From Shouchella clausii (GTDB taxonomy: Bacteria > Bacillota > Bacilli > Bacillales > Bacillaceae_D): a stretch of DNA of 64,000 nt. The stretch is taken from assembly GCF_002250115.1 (NCBI RefSeq), contig NZ_CP019985.1:3782001-3846000 (forward strand), given 5' to 3'. Position numbers and translations under genes: made by a program. Of the stretch, positions 32,795 to 40,877 are shown piece by piece (position 1 is the first letter of the stretch; each line of letters starts with the position of its first letter). The notes beneath the pieces are model-generated. The model was not told the DNA's origin, did not search any database, and worked only from the letters and a program-made list of their open reading frames with translations.

Positions 32795-33224
32795 AGTAGT
32801 GCCTCCTTCAATTACTTGCTGATATGGATAGTAACAGTCTTCAGGCCAGGAGACAATCGTCTTTCGCTCTTCTTAAACAACACGAAATAAAACTGTAATA
32901 AAAGTTAATTCAGGGACATATAACTGGCACTTTCTTCCCTAGTCCTTTCTTCCCATTACACAATTACTCACAATTGGCCGTTTTTGTACATTTTTGTGCC
33001 GCTCTTGTCATAGAAAGACGCTATATCCGAGGACATGGAGGCAAATTCCGCTTATTTTTTGCTTAAATCCGCTTATTTCGCTCATTTTTGCGATTACAAT
33101 TGAAACATATCTGTCATATAAGCACAATAAAAGAGCGGCTGCATAATCTGCAATAAACGCCTGATGGCCCATTCTAACAAAGTCCCCTTTAGTCAGGTAA
33201 CCAAAGAGGACGGAAAGAGGGATT
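32795..33224. other. Intergenic region with short direct repeats
   Basis: About 430 bases with no credible gene. TCCGCTTATTT occurs twice in close order (33047 and 33068), with related GCTCATTTTTGCG next to it. No terminator, riboswitch or clear operator is seen. Confidence 0.4.
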
Positions 33225-33944
33225 ATGGATTACACAGATATGTTAGCTGCATTTGGCATTGGCAGCGCCCACCCAGGAGGGTTTGCCGAGTCAAAAAAAA
33301 TGATCATTAATATGGATATTGATGATGATACCGTCATCCTTGATTGTGGGTGCGGTACCGGGCAAACTGCTGCTTATTTAAAGCAAATTTATGACTGCCA
33401 CGTTTGGGCGATTGAGCAACACCCTGTCATGCTGCAAAAAGCGAGACAGCGCTTTTCTGAACAAAATGTTGCTGTATCTTTATATGAAGGAACAATTGAA
33501 GCGATGGATATCCCAAGTAATAGCGTCGATATTGCGTTATCGGAATCGGTGCTAGCTTTCCTTGATTTAGAAAAAGCGTTGAAAGAAATAAAGCGAGTCC
33601 TAGCCTTTAACGGAAAAATGTATGCGAATGAGCTTATATGCACACAATCTCTAACGACAGAGGAAATCGCTGAATTGAAAAAAGGTTATGGCTTTCGGTC
33701 ACTCTTCACGGCTCAAGATTGGATAGCAGCTTTGACAGAGAATGGATTCAGCCATGTAAAGGTAGTAAAAGAAGCAGTGGCGGAAGCACTCCAGCAAGAT
33801 GAAAGCGATAAAGGCAACGACCTTATGCCGTCACCGCTTCTTTCCCCTGATTGTTTTGCGCAAATGCAACAGCACCAATTGAGGATGGAAAAGTTCAGGA
33901 CAAAACTTGGCCATGCTTGGATCATCGCAAGTCGGTCAACTTAA
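33225..33944 (+). CDS. Class I SAM-dependent methyltransferase
   Basis: The 239-residue protein has the SAM-binding loop VILDCGCGTGQTAAYL (motif I, about residues 38-53), the acidic ribose-binding end of strand 2 in HVWAIEQHPVML, and VDIALSESVLAFL as motif III/IV. The C-terminal half is not diagnostic. The substrate is unknown; ubiquinone/menaquinone-type UbiE relatives are the nearest in pattern. The ATG at 33225 follows AGAGGG. It lies upstream of gnd but is separated by a hairpin. Confidence 0.85.
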   Translation: MDYTDMLAAFGIGSAHPGGFAESKKMIINMDIDDDTVILDCGCGTGQTAAYLKQIYDCHVWAIEQHPVMLQKARQRFSEQNVAVSLYEGTIEAMDIPSNSVDIALSESVLAFLDLEKALKEIKRVLAFNGKMYANELICTQSLTTEEIAELKKGYGFRSLFTAQDWIAALTENGFSHVKVVKEAVAEALQQDESDKGNDLMPSPLLSPDCFAQMQQHQLRMEKFRTKLGHAWIIASRST

Positions 33945-33961
33945 GGTTTCTTAAGTTGGCC
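33934..33961 (+). terminator. Hairpin after the methyltransferase gene
   Basis: GGTCAACTTAAG (33934-33945) pairs with CTTAAGTTGGCC (33950-33961) at 11 of 12 positions plus one G-U. It spans the stop codon and lacks a T run, so termination would be weak. Confidence 0.4.
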
Positions 33962-34037
33962 AGCTTGCTGAAAAACGCTTACATATGGTATGTTCATATC
34001 GATTTATATGAAAGCAAGTTTGGAAAGGAAGAAGAAT

Positions 34038-35447
34038 ATGGCAAAGCAGAATATTGGCGTCGTCGGCGTCGGTGTCATGGGACGCAGCCTAGCTTTGAAC
34101 TTTGAAAGCAAAGGGTTTTCTGTCTCTCTTTATGACGTTTCAGAAGAACGAATCAAAGAAATTCTTGACCACAACAAAGACAAGCGTTTAGTCGGTACTT
34201 TTTCATTAGAAGAGTTTGTTCATTCTTTGGAAAAGCCGCGCAAAATTATGCTTATGGTTCAAGCTGGCCAAGTCACAGATCAAGTCATTGATTCCTTGAT
34301 CCCGCTATTAGATAAAAAAGATATTCTCATTGATGGCGGCAACACTTATTATACCGATACAATACGCCGTTCCCAAACAGCAGCGGAGCATGGGATTCAT
34401 TTTATCGGCACAGGCGTTTCCGGAGGTGAAGAAGGAGCGCTAAAAGGCCCGTCCATTATGCCAGGTGGGCAGAAAGAAGCCTACGAACTCGTCAAGCCAA
34501 TGTTTGAAAAAATTGCGGCTCAAGTAAATGGTGAACCTTGCACGACTTACATCGGTACCGACGGTGCCGGCCATTACGTAAAAATGGTTCATAATGGCAT
34601 TGAATATGGGGACATGCAATTGATTTGCGAAGCCTATTCGCTATTAGTAAACGTGCTTGGCCTGAACGCTCAAGAGTTGCACAGTGTGTTTAAGGAATGG
34701 AATGAAGGAGAACTCGATAGTTATTTAATTGAGATCACCGCCGACATTTTCACAAAAGTCGATGAAGAAACAGGAAAACCGATGGTTGATGTCATTTTGG
34801 ATACAGCCGGTCAAAAAGGGACTGGAAAATGGACAAGCAAAAGCTCACTTGATCTAGGCGTACCTCTCCCTGTTATTACTGAGTCGGTCTTTGCCCGCTT
34901 CCTTTCCGCTATGAAAGAAGAACGCGTTAAAGCGAGCCAAATATTGTCTGGCCCAGAGAAAAAACCATTCACAGGAAATAAGCAGGAATTAATCGAACGA
35001 ATTCGCCAAGCACTGTATTTCAGCAAAGTGCTTTCCTACGCCCAAGGGTTTTCGCAGCTGAAATCGATGTCCTTAGAAATGAATTGGAACCTTCAATATG
35101 GAGAGATCGCGAAAATTTTCCGCGGCGGCTGTATTATCCGCGCTGCCTTTTTGCAAAACATTACGGATGCATTTGCGCGGGACGCCAACTTAGACAACTT
35201 GCTGCTTGATCCGTACTTCGAAAACATTTCCAGAAAGTATCAACAAGCACTGCGTGAAGTGGTCGCTCTAGCAGTTGAATACGGCATCCCAGTACCAGGG
35301 TTTTCGAGTGCCATTTCTTACTATGACAGTTACCGGAGTGAACGTCTGCCAGCGAACTTGCTCCAAGCACAGCGTGATTACTTTGGCGCCCATACGTATC
35401 AACGCATTGACAAAGAAGGCGTTTTCCATACAAATTGGCTTGACTAA
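34038..35447 (+). CDS. gnd: 6-phosphogluconate dehydrogenase, decarboxylating
   Basis: The 469-residue NADP-dependent enzyme of the oxidative pentose phosphate pathway makes ribulose 5-phosphate and CO2. It has the dinucleotide motif [29 protein letters not shown], the substrate loop [21 protein letters not shown] and the catalytic Lys/Asn in [16 protein letters not shown]. The C-terminal all-helical dimerisation domain is complete. The start at ATG 34038 follows AAGGAAG; the longer frame from 33990 has no ribosome binding site. It converges on zwf, which supplies its substrate pathway. Confidence 0.96.
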   Translation: MAKQNIGVVGVGVMGRSLALNFESKGFSVSLYDVSEERIKEILDHNKDKRLVGTFSLEEFVHSLEKPRKIMLMVQAGQVTDQVIDSLIPLLDKKDILIDGGNTYYTDTIRRSQTAAEHGIHFIGTGVSGGEEGALKGPSIMPGGQKEAYELVKPMFEKIAAQVNGEPCTTYIGTDGAGHYVKMVHNGIEYGDMQLICEAYSLLVNVLGLNAQELHSVFKEWNEGELDSYLIEITADIFTKVDEETGKPMVDVILDTAGQKGTGKWTSKSSLDLGVPLPVITESVFARFLSAMKEERVKASQILSGPEKKPFTGNKQELIERIRQALYFSKVLSYAQGFSQLKSMSLEMNWNLQYGEIAKIFRGGCIIRAAFLQNITDAFARDANLDNLLLDPYFENISRKYQQALREVVALAVEYGIPVPGFSSAISYYDSYRSERLPANLLQAQRDYFGAHTYQRIDKEGVFHTNWLD

Positions 35448-35520
35448 GGCGTCTCATAACAGCAAAAGAGCTTGGTCCAACTATTACCAAAATCTAGACT
35501 GAAAAAAGTTAGATAAATTA

Positions 35521-35562
35521 GAGGACATAACATATTGTATATGACTAATATGTTATGTCCTC
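35521..35562. terminator. Long perfect hairpin between gnd and the ClbS-like gene
   Basis: A 16-bp perfect stem GAGGACATAACATATT / AATATGTTATGTCCTC around a 10-base loop. No T run follows on either strand, so it may be a weak bidirectional terminator or another structural element. Confidence 0.5.
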
Positions 35563-35601
35563 CCTCATTCAGCTAACACACCGATATTTAAGTAATTTAT
35601 T

Positions 35602-36129
35602 TCATAACGTTTGCTTTTCCCCTACTTTTATGGCCTTCGCAATAACTTCACATTTTTTTATAGCCCAATTGTAATGATTAAAAGTGTTTGCTGCAAAATA
35701 GCTATATAAGTTACTTGTTTTAGTCCATTTATAATATTTTTTTGTCATGATTTCTTCATTTGTATGTAATCGAATTAGATCCATTACTCTTTCATGACTT
35801 AACTTCAACTTTTTTATTGCTTGATTTAATGTTACATCTTGATAATTTTCCCAAATTTGCATATTAAGTAACTCGATCGTTCTCCATTTATAACCCGGTG
35901 CAGGCATAAATGGAACATCTCCATCCATACCCTCTCTATACCATCTCTCAAGCATTGTATGCCATTCATACAGATGCATGATGATATCACGGAAATTCTT
36001 GTCTCTTTCGTGAGTTTCAATCGTAATAGTCCGTTTTCTGCTAGGCACTGATTCAATTATTTCAAGCAGCGCTTTAAAACATTTGTCGCTATCCAATAAT
36101 AGAGCTTCTTTTTCGCTTTTCGCTACCAT
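35602..36129 (-). CDS. ClbS/DfsB family four-helix-bundle protein
   Basis: The 175-residue protein has the ClbS/DfsB (DUF1706) features: RDKNFRDIIMHLYEWHTMLERWYREG, MPAPGYKWRTIELLNMQIWE, LKLSHERVMDLI, TKKYYKWTKTSNLYSYFAANTFNHYNWAIKK. ClbS of colibactin producers opens the cyclopropane warhead and gives self-protection; most relatives have no known role. The ATG follows GGGAG. Its codons are visibly richer in A and T than those of gnd and zwf on either side, suggesting recent transfer. Confidence 0.88.
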   Translation of the reverse strand: MVAKSEKEALLLDSDKCFKALLEIIESVPSRKRTITIETHERDKNFRDIIMHLYEWHTMLERWYREGMDGDVPFMPAPGYKWRTIELLNMQIWENYQDVTLNQAIKKLKLSHERVMDLIRLHTNEEIMTKKYYKWTKTSNLYSYFAANTFNHYNWAIKKCEVIAKAIKVGEKQTL

Positions 36130-36268
36130 TAAAATCTCCCTTTTTACTATATATTATCCTATGTACAACCTAATCTAAATAACAAAAAAGAGGATATATG
36201 CTCATATAATGAACATAATATCCACTTATTCGTTTAGTCTATTCAACTTTTAGCCAAAGCTTTTTATT

Positions 36269-37756
36269 TTACATTTCCTCAACAGGCCACCATGAAAAGC
36301 CGTCTGCTTCAAGAAGCTTATCCGCTTCTTTCGGCCCCATTGAACCTGCTCTATAAGTTGGCAGTTTTTCACCGCTTTCTGACCACGCTTTGGAGATCGC
36401 ATCAACAAGGGACCATGACAAACTAACTTCATCCCAATGGGCAAAGTTTGTGGCATCGCCCATCATGCAATCAAAGAGGAGCCGCTCATATGCCTCAGGC
36501 GTGTTAAACCGGTCTTCGCTATCATGCCTGTATTGCAAATGGACAGGCGTTGTATCTGCGGAGCCAATCTTTTTGCCGTTCAATACAATCGTCATGCCTT
36601 CATCAGGCTGAATATGGATGATCAACAAATTCGGCCCAGTCTGTTTGTTTTCCTTGCTATACAGATTTAAAGGTAGTTCCTTAAATTCAACAACGATTTT
36701 CGTTGACTTCACCGCCATCCGCTTTCCAGTGCGGATATAAAAAGGGACGCCTGCCCAAACATGATTGTCAATCATTAACTTTGCCGCAACGTAAGTCTCT
36801 GTTTTTGACGAATCACTCACATTTTCTTCTTCTAAATAGCCAATCACTTCTTGCCCATTGATCTCTCCTCGGCCATATTGCCCCCGCACAACATTTTCCT
36901 TAATGCTCTCGCCGACAATCGGGCGCAATGCGCGTAGCACTTTAATTTTTTCGCTACGTATATCATCGGTGGACAAGCGAAGAGGTACATCCATTGCCAA
37001 GAGAGACACCATTTGCAGCATATGGTTTTGTACCATATCACGAAGGGCTCCTGATTTTTCATAATAGCCGCCCCGTCCTTCGACACCGAGCTGCTCACTG
37101 GAAGTCACTTGGATATTAGCGATATGCCGGTTGTTCCACAATGAACCAAATATAGCATTAGCAAAACGAATCACTTGAATGTTTTGCACCATTTCTTTGC
37201 CTAAATAGTGGTCGATCCGGTAAATCTCATCTTCTGAAAATGCCTGGCGTATTTCATCATTTAAACGGATAGCCGATTGCAAGTCTGTGCCAAACGGTTT
37301 CTCAATTACAAGTCGAGTCCATCCTTGCGTGTCCTTTAACCCTTCGTTATGTATTGACTGCGCAATTTGCCCAAAAAATTCAGGTGCCATTGCCATATAA
37401 AAAATACGGTTCCCAGGGATTTGGAATGTCTCATCCAAAATATGCAACTTGTCATTCAGCTCGCTATAGGAATCCTTGTTGGTGACGTCAAATGATAGAT
37501 AGGAAAAATGTTTTAAAAACGATTCAGTCACTTCAGGACTTTGCCCACCGAGTTCTTCTTGGATCGATTCCATAACGACTGTTCTTAGTTTTTCATCACC
37601 CCATTCGCGACGCCCTAAACCTACTACAGCAAAATGCTCGTTCAAATTGCCTTTTCTGTATAAATTGTATATAGAAGGAAACAATTTTCGTTTCGCTAAA
37701 TCACCTGTAGAGCCAAAAATAACAAAAACCGCTTCCGCTTGTTCGATCTGGTTCAT
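36269..37756 (-). CDS. zwf: Glucose-6-phosphate 1-dehydrogenase
   Basis: The 495-residue enzyme opens the oxidative pentose phosphate pathway (glucose 6-phosphate to 6-phosphogluconolactone with NADP). It has VFVIFGSTGDLAKRKLFPS as the dinucleotide fold (residues 10-28), the VIEKPFGTDLQSA motif and the active-site RIDHYLGKEMVQN with the catalytic His. PFYIRTGKRMAVKST is also conserved. The length is normal for the family. The ATG at 37754-37756 follows AGAGG. Confidence 0.96.
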   Translation of the reverse strand: MNQIEQAEAVFVIFGSTGDLAKRKLFPSIYNLYRKGNLNEHFAVVGLGRREWGDEKLRTVVMESIQEELGGQSPEVTESFLKHFSYLSFDVTNKDSYSELNDKLHILDETFQIPGNRIFYMAMAPEFFGQIAQSIHNEGLKDTQGWTRLVIEKPFGTDLQSAIRLNDEIRQAFSEDEIYRIDHYLGKEMVQNIQVIRFANAIFGSLWNNRHIANIQVTSSEQLGVEGRGGYYEKSGALRDMVQNHMLQMVSLLAMDVPLRLSTDDIRSEKIKVLRALRPIVGESIKENVVRGQYGRGEINGQEVIGYLEEENVSDSSKTETYVAAKLMIDNHVWAGVPFYIRTGKRMAVKSTKIVVEFKELPLNLYSKENKQTGPNLLIIHIQPDEGMTIVLNGKKIGSADTTPVHLQYRHDSEDRFNTPEAYERLLFDCMMGDATNFAHWDEVSLSWSLVDAISKAWSESGEKLPTYRAGSMGPKEADKLLEADGFSWWPVEEM

Positions 37757-38358
37757 CTTTTTACCTCTTTTCTTGACTGTCTTTTTCTATCGCTCGCTAA
37801 GCAATCAGCAATAGGTGTTTGTTGCCCTTCCCCATTATACCGAAAATGTTGCTCAGACAGCTGAAATTTGCTTAGCAGCCGCCTAACTTTCTTCCTTTAA
37901 TGCTTTGCTGTGCTTATTTAAAAAGATTTTTTCTATTATACACTTGATTAACGGCAATTGCACTCCTTGTTTTTTTGTATTGGATTGATTTAACAGCCTC
38001 ATTCCGCTATACAATAGGCGCAAGCTGTGGTATAGTAGAAACTGCCTTAATAATTTCCCCGACATTCTGCCTTTTCCCAGCAGAATGTTTTTTTATGCTC
38101 AGCGTCTCCCTCACATAGTTTTTTCCATTTTTCCAATACCTACTCCTCTCCCCCAGAAAGCTTTTTTATGATTATTTTTTTGCTGTAGCTCATTGTTTCA
38201 CTATAATACGGTATGTGAAATTTTATGGTTTGAAGAAGATGTAGTTGGGCTATTTAATTCAGTACGTGAAATTAAAAAACAAGTGGCTTTGCTTTTTTGA
38301 TTCTTCGCGCATATTTTCTCTTTACAGTGAATACGTTCTCTAAAAGGAGCTGATTGGC
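37757..38358. other. Long intergenic region upstream of zwf
   Basis: About 600 bases without a protein gene. It holds the candidate small RNA 38014-38094 on the plus strand. TTGCTG and TATAAT (38193-38220 area, 16 bases apart) may be the promoter of the downstream IDEAL-like gene. Confidence 0.4.
38014..38094 (+). ncRNA. Candidate small RNA with its own terminator
   Basis: TTGATT (37985-37990) and TATACA (38008-38013) lie 17 bases apart, with an alternative extended -10 TGGTATAGT (38028-38036). An intrinsic terminator follows: ACATTCTGC / GCAGAATGT (38062-38070 with 38080-38088) and seven T. No open frame with a ribosome binding site lies between. It has C-rich single-stranded pieces TTTCCCC and a TTTTCCCA loop, as in SD-blocking small RNAs. 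No known family is asserted. Confidence 0.4.
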
Positions 38359-38664
38359 ATGTACGGAAATGGCGAATGGGTTATTTACAAAGCAGGCCGC
38401 GCACGCATTCTTGGTTGGATTAGCGAAGCAAAAGTGGTGGCGTCCAATTCAGCGAACACCCCCATCAAAACAATTTACCAATTCCATACCAAGCAGCGTG
38501 TCTTAAATGGTAAGCAGCCGCTTTTGGCAAATGAAGAAGATTTGCAAACATGTTCTCCCAAACTGAAAGCCGATGATATTCGCGCGCTTCAAGAGCTTGC
38601 CCTTCTGACTAAGGACAAGCAATGGTTTCTCGAATTAAGCAACGCTCACCATTCTCATGCTTAA
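38359..38664 (+). CDS. Small protein with C-terminal IDEAL-like motif
   Basis: A 101-residue protein of unknown function. The N-terminal half (GEWVIYKAGRARILGWI, then TIYQFHTKQRV) looks like a small beta-rich domain. The C-terminal DIRALQELALLTKDKQWFLE resembles the IDEAL helix found in YpiB (LSEAIDEALDNGDKETFMEL in this window), a short protein-protein interaction module. The ATG follows AAAAGGAG. Copy B of the repeat follows directly after the stop, then a terminator, so it is a single-gene unit. Confidence 0.75.
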   Translation: MYGNGEWVIYKAGRARILGWISEAKVVASNSANTPIKTIYQFHTKQRVLNGKQPLLANEEDLQTCSPKLKADDIRALQELALLTKDKQWFLELSNAHHSHA

Positions 38665-38670
38665 ATGAGT

Positions 38671-38862
38671 GAGGTTGCCGACTTTGTCGACAAAATCATT
38701 CAGACTGATAGAAAACGTTTGTCAGACGAGGAGTGCAGCCGAGGGAAGATGCGAATAGAACGGGGGTTCATGAGCAACGATTTTCTTGCGCATGAAACGA
38801 CAGTTTCAAAGCATATGACCGAGGCAAACGACGAAGTATGCGAGCGTTTGTCTACAGTCTGA
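38671..38862 (+). repeat. Terminator-linked intergenic repeat, copy B (long form)
   Basis: This 192-bp copy begins GAGGTTGCCGACTTTGTCGA and ends GCGTTTGTCTACAGTCTGA. Its two ends match copy A (12017-12106). Its last 42 bases match copy C. A 65-codon frame starting ATGAGTGAG right after the preceding stop runs through it, without a ribosome binding site of its own. A strong terminator follows at once. Confidence 0.75.
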
Positions 38863-38888
38863 AAGGACGGCACAAAGCCGCCCTTTTT
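38862..38888 (+). terminator. Terminator after repeat copy B
   Basis: AAAGGACGGC pairs with GCCGCCCTTT with one mismatch, followed by T residues. It serves the IDEAL-like gene and reaches the stop of the convergent methyltransferase gene. Confidence 0.75.
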
Positions 38889-39639
38889 ATTTTCTCGCTT
38901 TCAAGATGAATCGATGCTGTGTCGTTTCAAAATACCCGTTCTTTTTTATCTCCTGAGCGATATGATCCAACTGGGGCATATGGCGTTCCACAGAAAAGCC
39001 TGGTGCTTGCCAGGGAATCGCCCGCAAGTAATAAATAAGCGCACCAATATCAAAAAAACGCTGCTTTGGAAAAGCCTTCGTTTTTGCTTCAATGCTAAAG
39101 CCGTGTGCAACTAAGCGGTCAACTGCCACTTCCAGCTTCCAATCTGCAAATTCAGTATTTAAAGGAAGTGAAAGTGCGTCATTGATTTCTTTGCAATCGT
39201 CACCGCCAACCTGTTGCGTAATAAACGTTCCACCTGGTTTTAATATACGCGCTAATTCTCGCTCGCTGTATGACTCATGACGGTTAATAATGCTGTCAAA
39301 AGCCCCATCAGAAAATGGCAGATAGTCATCATCTTCTATATAACGTACACAGACGCCAAACGGGGCTAATGCTTTTTGCGCAATTTCTACATTGGGCTCG
39401 TATCCCTCTGTTGCATAGACCTTTCCTTGGAATGGAGCACACGAAGACAAAAATTCGCCACCGCCTGTGCCCATATCCAGCACTGTCCTTTGCTTAAGTG
39501 ACTCCTTGACCCAATCCCGATAAGACCAGTCGAGCTCCTCCTCTTTCACTCGCCCTCTTAACTGCTCAAAATTCCAACCGCTAAATGACTGCTTCATTGC
39601 TGTTTCTACTTGTTCTAAAAAGGTCTTGCTATATGCCAT
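38887..39639 (-). CDS. Class I SAM-dependent methyltransferase
   Basis: The 250-residue protein has SAM motif I TVLDMGTGGGEFLSS (about residues 54-68), the acidic loop YATEGYEPNVEIA, DGAFDSIINRHESY and LKPGGTFITQQVGGDD. The N-terminal SFSGWNFEQL pattern is common to a Bacillus group of uncharacterised methyltransferases. The frame opens at 39657, but GGGGAGGAG precedes the ATG at 39637-39639. The substrate is unknown. Confidence 0.86.
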   Translation of the reverse strand: MAYSKTFLEQVETAMKQSFSGWNFEQLRGRVKEEELDWSYRDWVKESLKQRTVLDMGTGGGEFLSSCAPFQGKVYATEGYEPNVEIAQKALAPFGVCVRYIEDDDYLPFSDGAFDSIINRHESYSERELARILKPGGTFITQQVGGDDCKEINDALSLPLNTEFADWKLEVAVDRLVAHGFSIEAKTKAFPKQRFFDIGALIYYLRAIPWQAPGFSVERHMPQLDHIAQEIKKNGYFETTQHRFILKARK

Positions 39640-39892
39640 CTTTTGACTCCTCCCCATTAATAAACAGATGTACGCCGGTTTGTCCCGATTTATGGGGAGG
39701 CCCTCTGCACCGTTGTTATGTAAATCTTAGTTTGAGCAGCAACTATCTCACTCCTTTTCAGCCTTCCTTCGTTTTATACTATTGTAGCATAGCTCAACAA
39801 CGATTTTTCGACTTAAAACATTTACAGAACATACGTTTTCAAGGTAAAATAACGATAACGAAAAATCATGTTACAAAAAAGGGGAATGACCT

Positions 39893-40324
39893 TTGGAAAT
39901 AAAAATCGCCACGACACTTGCAGAGTTAGAACAAGCATTTCATATTAGGGAAATGGTGTTTGTCCAGGAGCAACATTGCCCACTTGAAGACGAGTTCGAC
40001 CAATATGACCATCTTGATGCTGCTTGTACACATGTCATTGCTTATGACGGTGAAAAACCAGTCGGGACAGGCCGTATCCGTTTAGTCGAAAACGCCGGGA
40101 AACTCGAACGAATTTGCATTTTAAAAGACTGGCGCCAAAAAGGTGTCGGCAGAGAAATCATTGAAGCATTGGAAGCCATTGCTTTGCAAAAAGGCGCTGC
40201 CTCATTGTTGCTCCATGGCCAACAACATGCAGAAGGGTTTTATCATCGTTTTGGATACGAAACGGCTTCTGACGTCTTTATGGAAGACGGTATCCCCCAT
40301 TTGTTAATGAAAAAAGAAGTTTAG
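39893..40324 (+). CDS. GNAT family N-acetyltransferase (YjcF/ElaA-like)
   Basis: The 143-residue single-domain acetyltransferase has the acetyl-CoA loop LKDWRQKGVGREIIEALEAIA and the C-terminal HGQQHAEGFYHRFGYETASDVFMEDGIPHLLM. The last motif is typical of the YjcF/ElaA group. The TTG start at 39893 follows AAAAGGGGAA. The substrate is unknown. A terminator follows. Confidence 0.87.
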   Translation: MEIKIATTLAELEQAFHIREMVFVQEQHCPLEDEFDQYDHLDAACTHVIAYDGEKPVGTGRIRLVENAGKLERICILKDWRQKGVGREIIEALEAIALQKGAASLLLHGQQHAEGFYHRFGYETASDVFMEDGIPHLLMKKEV

Positions 40325-40332
40325 CATCTATG

Positions 40333-40369
40333 AAAGCCAGCCTGTTTTCATTCTTTTGCTGGCTTTTTT
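40333..40369 (+). terminator. Terminator of the YjcF-like gene
   Basis: AAAGCCAGC / GCTGGCTTT (40333-40341 with 40358-40366), then a T run. It reaches the stop of the convergent 80-residue gene and may serve both. Confidence 0.8.
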
Positions 40370-40610
40370 AATTTAGCCGCCTGATCTGAATGTTTGCTAA
40401 GCGCACTTCTATTCGTTGACTAGGTGTCCCGCGAATGTAATCCAAGTCGTAAATCATTTCGGCAATTGCCCCTTGAAAAGACAGATCTTTGCTGATTCGC
40501 AAATGGACTTTATTGATGGTGCCCGCATAATCTAGAAATTGTTTTGCTTCCTCGCCTTTAATTTGATGAAGAAGATCGTGATTATCCATATCAACAAATT
40601 CAACGATCAT
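40368..40610 (-). CDS. Hypothetical 80-residue protein
   Basis: An acidic N-terminus (MIVEFVDMDNHDLLHQIKGE) is followed by a predicted alternating beta pattern (INKVHLRISKDLSFQGAIAE, then RIEVRLANIQIRRLN). It has no signal peptide, membrane segment or Cys. The ATG after GGGGGAAG gives a convincing start, so I accept it as a real gene. I do not recognise a family. It lies alone between convergent and same-strand genes. Confidence 0.65.
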   Translation of the reverse strand: MIVEFVDMDNHDLLHQIKGEEAKQFLDYAGTINKVHLRISKDLSFQGAIAEMIYDLDYIRGTPSQRIEVRLANIQIRRLN

Positions 40611-40877
40611 CGTGCTTCCCCCTATATTCCAATTTATCTATTTTATGTTCTTTTGTTTAACGGCATGCCGTTTATTAAAGGAAGCCGAAAAATCACAAAC
40701 AAAAAAACACGGTTTTCATTAGGGAATCTGCTATTAGGAAAGCAACGACCTACCAAATTCCTTATGGCCAGCGTATGCCCATCGATAACGTTTCAGTGTC
40801 AGTGAACAGCAGGAGAATGATTGAGCGTTTTTCTCATCTCGCCTAGGTAATGCTTTTATTGCACAGCTGTAACACCC

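Noticed and set aside
38665-38862. 65-codon open frame beginning ATGAGTGAG right after the IDEAL-like gene
   Set aside because: It lies wholly inside repeat copy B, has no ribosome binding site, and other copies lack a start codon. Its preserved frame is reported as a finding, not as a gene.
40656-40669. 14-base palindrome AACGGCATGCCGTT
   Set aside because: Lies alone in a region without clear promoter elements; a short palindrome of this kind is not enough to call an operator.
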